A stretch of 19,141 bases of DNA from Minisyncoccota bacterium (lineage in GTDB: Bacteria; Patescibacteriota; Minisyncoccia; Minisyncoccales; GWA2-38-27): contig JAQUNM010000005.1 of NCBI GenBank assembly GCA_028717605.1, forward strand, positions 1-19,141, written 5' to 3'. Both the position numbers and the translations under genes were made by a program. Of the stretch, positions 1-6,044 are shown piece by piece. The stretch's first letter is position 1. Every line of letters starts with the position of its first letter. The notes beneath the pieces are model-generated. The model worked only from the letters and a program-made list of their open reading frames with translations, made no database searches and was not told the DNA's origin.

Positions 1-125
1 TGGGTGTTGCTTCTGCTATATTCATAATAAGCTTCATGGTTCTAGCTTGGACAGGACCAAGTGCTAATCCTCCAGCAGAGAACATACCCGTTCCTTTAAA
101 CGTAGGAACAGATACTCAAGCTTAG
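1..125 (+). pseudogene. N-terminal fragment of a frameshifted surface protein (runs off the left edge)
   Basis: Reading in the frame of base 3, the sequence encodes a hydrophobic stretch (GVASAIFIISFMVLAW) followed by TGPSANPPAENIPVPLNVG and TDTQA, then TAG at 123-125. A membrane or signal-like helix followed by AWT..PP..N.P.PLNVG is a pattern I associate with secreted or anchored Parcubacteria surface proteins. In such proteins the text normally continues straight into a glycine-rich segment. Here that continuation (LGIGGLLTVDRIQITGG) is found in another frame from base 122. The two halves therefore look like one gene broken by an indel around 117-125. The true start lies outside the window. 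A sequencing or assembly error would look the same as a real mutation. Confidence 0.6.
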
Positions 126-214
126 GTATTGGTGGTCTTTTAACTGTTGATAGAATTCAGATAACAGGAGGTAATCCAGGCGAAGGAAAAGTTCTGGTTT
201 CTGATGATAGTGGA

Positions 215-847
215 ATGGGAACTTGGGAACAAATAGAAGTAGGAGGGGGTGTCAGCGGCATTGTTCCTTTAATATATAGAAGGTTTTCTGCTGCTAGCTC
301 TGGTCCAATTGGAGGGGTTTTACCAGGTATGACAATTACAGAATATTTTCCAGCTGGAAACATTATGGTTACATTTTCTTGTACCATAACCTCTAATGAT
401 TTAGCTATTTATGTAGATGGGACAGAAAGAATAAAATGTGTTGAGGACGTGTGTTCTAAAAACACAATGCCAAATGTTGCTTTGGTTTGGTCAGAATATT
501 TAGATGCAGGAATGCATACAATAGAAGTTAGGGGAACTAGCTCTTCAAGACAGAGAAGCCTGGTTGTTATGGCTGGTCTGGGTGGAGAAATAGAAGAATC
601 TTCTTATAATATGTATTATTACAAAAAAGGATCTGATTATGCAGACTATCTTTATCCAAGGTGTAATCAATCAGGAACTATAAGTATGAATTGTGATCAA
701 AGTAATTCATCGCAAGACTGTAGTGAATCAAGTTATATAATTACTAGTGAGGATCCTGATTTTTGCTATGATCACTATAAGCTTCTTGGTTTCATAAACC
801 GTAGCACGAGATTTGATAAATCTTTTATAGAGGTAATCGGGAATTAA
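215..847 (+). CDS. C-terminal part of a cysteine-containing surface protein, function unknown
   Basis: This frame is open from base 68 and makes biological sense from about 122 (LGIGGLLTVDRIQITGG, then NPGEGKVLVSDDSGMGTWEQ). The first ATG, at 215, is internal to that conserved-looking linker, so a separate gene starting there is unlikely; I read it as the 3' part of the gene whose 5' part is at 1-125. The remaining 210 residues are rich in Ser, Thr, Gly and aromatic residues. They include a beta-rich region (about residues 30-120) and a C-terminal part with several cysteines (RCNQSG, MNCDQS, QDCSES, DFCYD), consistent with an extracellular disulfide-bearing domain. I recognise no catalytic motif. 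The stop at 845-847 overlaps the stop of rplT on the other strand, leaving no room for a terminator between them. Confidence 0.65.
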   Translation: MGTWEQIEVGGGVSGIVPLIYRRFSAASSGPIGGVLPGMTITEYFPAGNIMVTFSCTITSNDLAIYVDGTERIKCVEDVCSKNTMPNVALVWSEYLDAGMHTIEVRGTSSSRQRSLVVMAGLGGEIEESSYNMYYYKKGSDYADYLYPRCNQSGTISMNCDQSNSSQDCSESSYIITSEDPDFCYDHYKLLGFINRSTRFDKSFIEVIGN

Positions 848-1179
848 CTTATTAGCTTTTCGAAGATATCAGGATTATTCTGAGCTAAATCAGCTAAAAT
901 CTTTCTATCTAGTTCAATATTTTTCTCTTTTAAAGAATGAATAAATTTACTATAAGAAACGCCTTGTTTTTTACAAGCTGCATTTATTTTTATTTGTTGT
1001 AGAGCTCTATTGGTTCTTTTTTTCTTTTTCCTATCTCTGTAAGCGTGCACTTTGGCATGGACAAAAGCATCTTTAGCTGCTTTGTATTTTTTACTTCTGT
1101 GTCCTTTGTAGCCCTTGGTTTGTTTTAAGATGTTCTTTTTCCTTTTTTTAGAGCTTACACCTCTTTTTATTCTAGTCAT
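844..1179 (-). CDS. rplT: 50S ribosomal protein L20
   Basis: 111 residues, close to the usual 115-120. It opens with MTRIKRGVSSKKRKKNILK, the L20 N-terminal signature (arginine/lysine-rich extension), followed by KGYKGHRSKKYKAAKDA, then AYRDRKKKKR and the globular-domain text INAACKKQGVSYSKFIHSLK. L20 binds 23S rRNA early and is needed for large-subunit assembly. Its ATG overlaps the TGA of rpmI (ATGA, 1176-1179), so the two are probably translationally coupled. It is the last gene of the smpB-ssrA-infC-rpmI-rplT series. Its stop (TAA, 844-846) overlaps the stop of the convergent surface-protein gene. No Shine-Dalgarno sequence is evident. Confidence 0.97.
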   Translation of the reverse strand: MTRIKRGVSSKKRKKNILKQTKGYKGHRSKKYKAAKDAFVHAKVHAYRDRKKKKRTNRALQQIKINAACKKQGVSYSKFIHSLKEKNIELDRKILADLAQNNPDIFEKLIS

Positions 1180-1361
1180 ATTAGTTTCTTTATTTTTTTA
1201 GCTTCTGACTTGTGGACAGGGACCCATTTTCTTTTTTGTCTTTTAGCTTGTCCTGTTTTTTTGCTTCTAAGGTGATTTTGACCAGTAGCTCGCCTTAAAA
1301 TCTTTCCATTTTTAGTAAATTTAAACCTTTTTTTAACTGATTTTCTTGTTTTGTTTTTCAT
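1176..1361 (-). CDS. rpmI: 50S ribosomal protein L35
   Basis: 61 residues, typical of L35. Signature text includes MKNKTRKSVKKRFKFTKNGK, then ATGQNHLRSKK and KRQKRKWVPVHKSEAKKIK, the very basic L35 pattern. It lies in the universal infC-rpmI-rplT order. One base separates the infC stop (1363-1365) from the ATG (1361-1359), and the TGA overlaps the rplT ATG. In other bacteria this operon is autoregulated by L20 or L13-type leader structures; I see no such structure here, and there is no intergenic space for one between infC and rpmI. Confidence 0.96.
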   Translation of the reverse strand: MKNKTRKSVKKRFKFTKNGKILRRATGQNHLRSKKTGQAKRQKRKWVPVHKSEAKKIKKLI

Positions 1362-1362
1362 G

Positions 1363-1875
1363 TTATTTATTATGCATAATTATAGCTGTTAATCCCCTTG
1401 GTTCTGCTTTTATTTCTTTTTCTACCTTAATGGGGATTAAAGAGTTTAGTTGATCAATAAATTTTTTTATTTTTTCAATAGCAAAGGATTTTAAGGCTTT
1501 TTCTCTTCCTCTTAACTTCATTTCTATTTTAATTTTATCTCCTTTTTCTAAAAACTTCTTAGCTAATAAGGCTTTCACTTGCATATCGTGTTCTGACATT
1601 TTAAAGCTTAGTCTTATTCCTTTTAATTCTCCTGATTTTTTCTTATGTTCTTTTTCTTTTTTATTTTCCCAATAAAGATACTTTCCATAATTGATTATTT
1701 TACAAACTGGTGGATCAGCTTTTTCTGTTATTTGGACTAAATCTAAGCCTTGTTCTTGGGCTTTTAAAAGAGCCTGACTTAAGGACATAACGCCTAATTG
1801 AGCTCCTTGACTATCTACTACCCTAACTTCTTTAGCTCTTATTTGATGATTAATATATGTTTTTTTATACTTCAA
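1363..1875 (-). CDS. infC: translation initiation factor IF-3 (non-ATG start)
   Basis: The N-domain (INHQIRAKEVRVVDSQGAQL, then LVQITEKADPPVCKIINYGK), the lysine-rich linker (ENKKEKEHKKKSGELKGIR) and the C-domain (SFKMSEHDMQVKALLAKKFL, then KIEMKLRGREKA) are all present. IF-3 binds the 30S subunit, prevents premature 50S joining and proofreads the start codon. No ATG lies in frame before the conserved core. The frame is open back to a TTG at 1926, but that region is tmRNA, and the peptide it would add (LDEGSISPSPP) is translated acceptor and T-arm. I chose TTG at 1875, giving 171 residues. ATT at 1878 and ATT at 1854 are alternatives; infC of E. coli uses AUU for autoregulation. No Shine-Dalgarno sequence precedes any of them. 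The gene starts 6 bases beyond the tmRNA CCA. The identity is secure; the exact start is not. Confidence 0.93.
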   Translation of the reverse strand: MKYKKTYINHQIRAKEVRVVDSQGAQLGVMSLSQALLKAQEQGLDLVQITEKADPPVCKIINYGKYLYWENKKEKEHKKKSGELKGIRLSFKMSEHDMQVKALLAKKFLEKGDKIKIEMKLRGREKALKSFAIEKIKKFIDQLNSLIPIKVEKEIKAEPRGLTAIIMHNK

Positions 1876-1881
1876 AATATT

Positions 1882-2215
1882 TGGTGGAGATGGAGAGATT
1901 GAACCCTCGTCCAATAATTTAATCAAAATAGTTCTACAGTTTAGCTTGTTTTAATAACAATAATTTTTAAACAAGCAAAATAATTATTGTTTTTGCTCTA
2001 ATATTTCAATAGTTTTTTGAGCGAAAACTATTTATCTCAATATTTATCATTTATTCTTGTATTGAGAATCTAAGAATAAATGGCCTTAAGCAATAGCCAA
2101 GGCTGGTTGTTTGCTAAATAAATTGGCAAATATATTTTTTCCAGTTTTTTTACTAGTATCTGAAAAACTAGACTGCTCTATTTTGACAAAGATCATTGTC
2201 GAAACTGTCATCCCC
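1882..2215 (-). ncRNA. ssrA: transfer-messenger RNA (tmRNA)
   Basis: 334 bases. The 5' end GGGGATGACAGTTTCGAC and the 3' end CATCTCCACCA form a 7-bp acceptor stem (GGGGATG with CATCTCC) with an encoded CCA. The helix P2 arms CAAAATAG (2178-2185) and CTATTTTG (1924-1931) pair. Three H-type pseudoknots can be traced. PK2 pairs 2072-2081 with 2049-2058 and 2060-2066 with 2036-2042. PK3 pairs 2024-2031 with 2009-2016 and 2019-2022 with 1995-1998. PK4 pairs the AATTATTGTT-type arms near 1956-1991, and 1944-1951 with 1969-1976. With SmpB it rescues ribosomes stalled on nonstop mRNA. The 5' end overlaps smpB by 8 bases and the 3' end abuts infC, so it is probably cut from a polycistronic transcript by RNase P and 3' nucleases. 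The T-loop reads TTCAAT, six bases if the 5-bp stem GAGGG/CTCTC forms. Confidence 0.95.
2086..2151 (-). other. tmRNA proteolysis-tag reading frame
   Basis: Inside ssrA a short frame ends in ...FSKQPALAIA and TAA at 2088-2086. The stop sits in the loop of a small hairpin (GCCTT pairing with AAGGC), as in other tmRNAs. The final ALAIA resembles the usual ALAA-type degradation signal read by ClpXP and related proteases, with Ile replacing the penultimate Ala. The resume codon is uncertain. AAA at 2151 gives a 21-residue tag; the frame stays open through AGT, ACT and GAT just upstream. The alternative frame after TAGTA runs on into PK2 and lacks a hydrophobic end, so I rejected it. Confidence 0.7.
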
Positions 2216-2657
2216 ATAATTTTTTTGCTCTTTCTATTTCTCTTTGATCATCTCTTTTTTTTATATCCTCACGTTTATCAGTTTTTTTCTTTCCTTTGAC
2301 AATTCCCAGTTCGAGCTTTATTCTACCATTTTTATTATATATTTTCAAGGGTATCAAAGTTAATCTTTTTTCTTTAGTTTTTCCTATTAAATAATTTATT
2401 TCTTTTTTATTTAATAAAATTTTTCTTTCTCTTTTAGGATTATAATTAAAGGGAGCGTTTTTGGGTTGATAAGCAGGAATATTAGAGTTGATTAAATAAG
2501 GTTCCTCTTTTTTTAAAAAAACATAGCTACCGTCTATACTGGCTCTTCCTTGTTTAATTGATTTTACTTCTTGGCCGTTTAAAACTAAACCAGCCTCTAA
2601 TTTTTCTAGAATAATATAGTTAAAATATGCTTTTTTATTTTGATTAAAAATCTGCAT
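2208..2657 (-). CDS. smpB: SsrA-binding protein SmpB
   Basis: 149 residues, normal length. N-terminal barrel text NKKAYFNYIILEKLEAGLVL and NGQEVKSIKQGRASIDGSY is diagnostic. The tail KGKKKTDKREDIKKRDDQRE ends in IERAKKLWG and is the basic C-terminal helix that enters the decoding centre. SmpB binds tmRNA's tRNA-like domain and is required for trans-translation. The last codons read TTA TGG GGA TGA, and GG GGA TGA are the first eight bases of tmRNA, so the coding sequence runs into the acceptor stem. RNase P cutting at the tmRNA 5' end would remove the smpB stop. The ATG at 2657 lies 6 bases after an extended -10, so the mRNA is probably leaderless. Confidence 0.97.
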   Translation of the reverse strand: MQIFNQNKKAYFNYIILEKLEAGLVLNGQEVKSIKQGRASIDGSYVFLKKEEPYLINSNIPAYQPKNAPFNYNPKRERKILLNKKEINYLIGKTKEKRLTLIPLKIYNKNGRIKLELGIVKGKKKTDKREDIKKRDDQREIERAKKLWG

Positions 2658-2663
2658 ATTAAA

Positions 2664-2672
2664 ATTATATCA
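2664..2672 (-). promoter_or_regulatory. extended -10 promoter of smpB-ssrA-infC-rpmI-rplT
   Basis: On the minus strand the sequence reads TGATATAAT, a perfect TATAAT hexamer preceded by the TGn extension. It is followed by six bases (TTTAAT) and then the smpB ATG. A start about 7 bases after the -10 would fall on the A of the ATG. The -35 region is weak (TAGCGA at a 17-base spacing, TTAGCG at 18), as is common with extended -10 promoters. It shares the 56-base gap with the divergent ileS promoter, and the two polymerase footprints would overlap. Not tested experimentally. Confidence 0.7.
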
Positions 2673-2677
2673 TATAT

Positions 2678-2706
2678 TTGCTAAAATCGCTAAAAAATGT
2701 TATTTT
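2678..2706 (+). promoter_or_regulatory. extended -10 promoter of ileS
   Basis: TTGCTA (2678-2683, four matches to TTGACA) is followed after 17 bases by TATTTT (2701-2706), which carries the TGT extension at 2698-2700. Seven bases separate the hexamer from the ileS ATG at 2714, so transcription would start at or within a base or two of the start codon. The -35 lies inside the region used by the opposing smpB promoter. Confidence 0.55.
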
Positions 2707-2713
2707 TTAATAT

Positions 2714-5455
2714 ATGGATTTTGCCAAAAAAGAACAAGAAATATTAGATTTTTGGGAAAAAAATGAGATTTTCCAAAAGCTTCAAAAAAAGAACCAAAAT
2801 AATAAAAATTGGTCTTTTTTAGATGGTCCTATTACTGCCAATAATGCAATGGGGGTGCATCATGCTTGGGGAAGAACCTATAAAGATCTTTTTCAAAGAT
2901 TTAAAGCTATGCAAGGATATAATCAAAGATTTCAAAACGGCTTTGATTGTCAAGGGCTTTGGGTAGAAGTAGAGGTGGAAAAAGAAAAAGGGTTCAAGTG
3001 TAAAAAAGATATAGAAAATTATGGGGTAGCAAAATTTATTCAAGATTGTAAAAATAGGGTTTTGAAATATTCTAAAATACAACAAGAACAATCAATTAGA
3101 TTGGGTCAATGGATGAATTGGGAAAATTCATATTATACCATGTCAGAAGAGAATAATTATGCTATCTGGGGTTTTTTGAAAAAATGTAAAGAAAAAGGAT
3201 TGTTATATAAAGGAAAAGATGTGGTTCCTTGGTGTTTAAGGTGTGGCACAGCTATTTCTCAACACGAAATTTTGACTGAAGATTATAGAGAAATTACACA
3301 TCAATCTGTTTTTGTAAAATGTAAATTACTTGATGAAGAAAATCTTTATTTATTAGTTTGGACAACTACTCCTTGGACATTAGTGGCCAATACTGCTTTA
3401 GCTGTTCACCCTGATTTAATTTATGTTGTTGTCAAAGACAATGATAATAATAAATTTATTGTTTTAAAAGAAAAAAAAGATTTAATAAAAGGGGTAATTG
3501 AAAAAGAAATTCAAGGGAAAGATTTAAGGGGTAAAAAATACGAACCTATTTTAGAGGGTCCCATTAGAGAAGTTGTTTTGTGGAAGGATGTTAATACCGA
3601 AGAAGGAACTGGTATTGTTCATGTTGCTCCTGGTTGTGGGCAAGAAGACTTTAAGCTAAGCAAAGAGTTAAATTTAGAAGTAATTGACCCTGTTGACGAT
3701 GAAGCTTGTTATAGACAAAGTTTTTTAAAAGGTAAAAGAGTGGACCAGGCAAATGATCTAGTTTTTGATAAATTAAAAGACAAAATATTCAGAATTGAAA
3801 ATTATAAACATCGATATCCTGTTTGTTGGAGATGCAAAACAGAATTAATTTTTAGATTGGTCCCTGAATGGTATATTTCTATGCAAAAACTTAGAAAATA
3901 TTTAATAAAGATTAGCCAACAAATTAAATGGATACCTAATTTTGGTTTAGATAGAGAAATTGATTGGTTGAAAAACATGCAAGATTGGTTAATATCTAAA
4001 AAAAGATATTGGGGGTTAGCCTTACCCATTTTTGAATGTTCTTGCGGTAGTTTTGAAGTTATTGGGTCAAAAAAGGAACTTAAAGAAAGAACAATTTCTG
4101 GTTGGAAAGAAAACCAATCTCCTCATAAACCTTGGTTAGATGAAATAAAAATAGAATGTTCAAAATGCAAAAAACTAGTTTCTCGTATTCCGGATGTTGG
4201 TAATCCTTGGCTTGATGCTGGAATAGTTCCTTTCTCAACCATGGGTTATTATGAGAATAAAAAAGAATGGTCAAAATGGTTTCCGGTTAATTTGGTTTGT
4301 GAATCTTTTCCTGGTCAATTTAAAAATTGGTTTTATTCTTTAATTGTCATGTCCTTTGTTTTAGAAAAACAAAAACCAGTTAAAACAATTTTTGGTTACG
4401 CTACTGTTAAAGATGAAAAAGGAAATGAGATGCATAAATCAGCTGGTAATTCTATTTGCATATCAGAGGCGATAAAAAAAATGGGGGCTGATCCTATTAG
4501 ATGGGCTTATACTAAACAAAACCCAGGTTTAAATTTGCTATTTGGCTACAAAAAAATACAAGAAAATCAGAGAAAATTAATGATTTTAGAGAATATTTTT
4601 ATTTTCTTTAAAACTTATCTAAATAAAGAAAAAATTAAATCAAGTAACTCAAAAAACACTTTAGATGAATGGATTATTTCTAGGTTGAATAATCTGATTT
4701 TGAACGTGACAGAAGCGTTAGAACAATACGATGCTTACTCAGCTTCTTTATTTTTAGAAAATTTTTTTATTAATGATTTATCTTTATGGTATTTAAGAAG
4801 ATCTAGAAAAAGAATTCAACAAGAAGAGTCAGCTGGATATGTCTTTTATCAGGTTCTTTTAACCTTGAATAAGTTAATAGCTCCAATTATTCCATTTTTT
4901 GCTGAATATTTATATTCTTTTTTAAAAACAGAAAATATGTCAGAGTCTATTCATTTACAAGATTGGCCAAGAGTAGATAAAAGAAAAATCAATAAAGAAA
5001 TTGAAGAGGTTATGGAAAAAACCAGAGATTTGGTTACTAAAGCAATGTCAGAAAGGGCAAAACTGGGCATTAAAACAAGGCAACCTCTTTTAGAATTAAA
5101 GATAAAGGAAAATCTTTTGCCAGAATTTCAGGAGATTTTAAAACAAGAAGTAAATGTTAAAAGAATAACTATTGATAAAGATTTTTGGCTTAATCCGGAA
5201 ATAACCTCTGAATTGGAACAAGAAGGATTAATAAGAGAAATTATTAGACAAATTCAATCCTTGAGAAAAAAATCTAACTTAAAACCAGAGAATAAAATAA
5301 CTATTTATTGTTTTGGTTCTTCAGAGATAAATGAGTTGATAAAAAAGAATCAAGACCTAATCAAGAAAGAGACAATTGCTACTGAGCTTTTTATTAAAGA
5401 AAATCAGGGATTAGAAATAATAAAGGGCTTAAAAATAAATGTCATTCAGGCATAG
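2714..5455 (+). CDS. ileS: isoleucyl-tRNA synthetase of a divergent class I type
   Basis: 913 residues, somewhat short for IleRS (about 930-1040). The overall order is that of an Ile/Leu/Val-type class I synthetase. The N-terminal nucleotide-binding region has GVHHAWGRTYKD at about 47-58 where HIGH is expected, then QNGFDCQGLWVEVEVEKEKG. The CP1 editing-like part includes VWTTTPWTLVANTALAVHP and GTGIVHVAPGCGQEDF. Cysteine pairs that could bind zinc are seen (WCLRCGT, CWRCKTE, CSCGS, CSKCKK). The KMSKS loop is EMHKSAGN (572-579), followed by the anticodon-binding helical domain. Both signature motifs depart from consensus. I recall a synthetase clade carrying the same MGVHHAWGRT and FDCQGLWVEVEVEK text, so this looks inherited rather than damaged. 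The substrate call (Ile) rests on overall resemblance. The 3' end overlaps recO by 17 bases. Confidence 0.85.
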   Translation: MDFAKKEQEILDFWEKNEIFQKLQKKNQNNKNWSFLDGPITANNAMGVHHAWGRTYKDLFQRFKAMQGYNQRFQNGFDCQGLWVEVEVEKEKGFKCKKDIENYGVAKFIQDCKNRVLKYSKIQQEQSIRLGQWMNWENSYYTMSEENNYAIWGFLKKCKEKGLLYKGKDVVPWCLRCGTAISQHEILTEDYREITHQSVFVKCKLLDEENLYLLVWTTTPWTLVANTALAVHPDLIYVVVKDNDNNKFIVLKEKKDLIKGVIEKEIQGKDLRGKKYEPILEGPIREVVLWKDVNTEEGTGIVHVAPGCGQEDFKLSKELNLEVIDPVDDEACYRQSFLKGKRVDQANDLVFDKLKDKIFRIENYKHRYPVCWRCKTELIFRLVPEWYISMQKLRKYLIKISQQIKWIPNFGLDREIDWLKNMQDWLISKKRYWGLALPIFECSCGSFEVIGSKKELKERTISGWKENQSPHKPWLDEIKIECSKCKKLVSRIPDVGNPWLDAGIVPFSTMGYYENKKEWSKWFPVNLVCESFPGQFKNWFYSLIVMSFVLEKQKPVKTIFGYATVKDEKGNEMHKSAGNSICISEAIKKMGADPIRWAYTKQNPGLNLLFGYKKIQENQRKLMILENIFIFFKTYLNKEKIKSSNSKNTLDEWIISRLNNLILNVTEALEQYDAYSASLFLENFFINDLSLWYLRRSRKRIQQEESAGYVFYQVLLTLNKLIAPIIPFFAEYLYSFLKTENMSESIHLQDWPRVDKRKINKEIEEVMEKTRDLVTKAMSERAKLGIKTRQPLLELKIKENLLPEFQEILKQEVNVKRITIDKDFWLNPEITSELEQEGLIREIIRQIQSLRKKSNLKPENKITIYCFGSSEINELIKKNQDLIKKETIATELFIKENQGLEIIKGLKINVIQA

Positions 5456-6032
5456 AACTCAGGCCATTGTTTTAAAAAATTCTATTTTCCGGGAAAAAGA
5501 CAGGATTATTTCTTTTTATACTAAAGAACTTGGGAAAATAGAAGTTTTAGGAAAGTCTATTAGAAAAGAGCAAGCTAAATTACGTTCTTTTGTTCAGTTT
5601 CCTTATTTTTTAGAGATAGATTATATCCAGGGAAAAAATCATAAGATTCTAACAGATGTTATTTTAAAAAACAATTTTTCAAATATTAGAAAAAACTTTA
5701 AAAAAATAGCTATAGCTTATAAGGTTTCTTATACTATTGACTTTTTAATTAAAGAATCAGAAAAGGATGAAAAAATTTGGGATTTATTATTAAGTGTTTT
5801 TTTATTTTTAGATAAAGAAAAATTTTCAGAAAATAAATCTTTGTTTGTCTATTCTTATTTTTTATGGAATCTTTTATTTTTTTTAGGGTATAAAATCAAT
5901 TTGTCTGAAAAATCATGTTTTTTTAATATATTCGAATTATTTGAAAAACAAGAATTAGATCTCATTAATAATTTAGATGAAAAGTGGCAAATACCTTTAA
6001 ATAAATTTATTTGCCAAAAAATTAAAAAATGA
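5439..6032 (+). CDS. recO: DNA repair protein RecO (short form)
   Basis: 197 residues; RecO is usually about 240. The N-terminal OB-fold text TQAIVLKNSIFREKDRIISF is followed by YTKELGKIEVLGKSIRKEQA and KLRSF, matching the RecO pattern (.AIVL......E.DRI....T...GK.....G.RK..SKL). The helical C-terminal part is reduced, and the zinc-binding cysteine set of many RecO proteins is absent (a single Cys at SEKSCFF). RecO helps load RecA onto SSB-coated DNA in the RecFOR pathway. The ATG at 5439 lies inside the ileS end, with an AAAGGG about 9 bases upstream as a weak ribosome site. Its TGA (6030-6032) also supplies the TG of the next promoter's extended -10. Confidence 0.85.
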   Translation: MSFRHRTQAIVLKNSIFREKDRIISFYTKELGKIEVLGKSIRKEQAKLRSFVQFPYFLEIDYIQGKNHKILTDVILKNNFSNIRKNFKKIAIAYKVSYTIDFLIKESEKDEKIWDLLLSVFLFLDKEKFSENKSLFVYSYFLWNLLFFLGYKINLSEKSCFFNIFELFEKQELDLINNLDEKWQIPLNKFICQKIKK

Positions 6033-6038
6033 TAAAAT
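6011..6038 (+). promoter_or_regulatory. promoter of the DUF11-like gene and downstream glyS cluster
   Basis: TTGCCA (6011-6016, five of six -35 matches), a 16-base spacer, then TAAAAT (6033-6038) preceded by TGA (6030-6032), giving an extended -10. Six bases later comes ATG at 6045. The predicted transcript starts on or next to the ATG. The promoter is embedded in the last codons and stop of recO. Confidence 0.6.
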
Positions 6039-6044
6039 AAAGAT

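Noticed and set aside
110..130. Programmed -1 frameshift in the surface protein gene
   Set aside because: No X-XXY-YYZ slippery site or downstream hairpin is visible; mutation or assembly error is simpler.
1876..1926. Extension of IF-3 to the TTG at 1926
   Set aside because: These codons are the tmRNA P2 edge, T-arm and acceptor stem; the added peptide does not resemble IF-3.
2111..2299. Small hydrophobic + strand open frame across the tmRNA 5' part and the smpB end
   Set aside because: It is antisense to tmRNA and smpB, both of which are strongly supported; its composition reflects AT-rich antisense sequence.
2260..2302. Possible private ssrA promoter inside smpB (TTGTCA, 16 bases, TGATAA on the minus strand)
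   Set aside because: The -10 match is poor and the start would lie about 50 bases before the tmRNA 5' end; not strong enough to call, although it would weaken the cotranscription idea if real.
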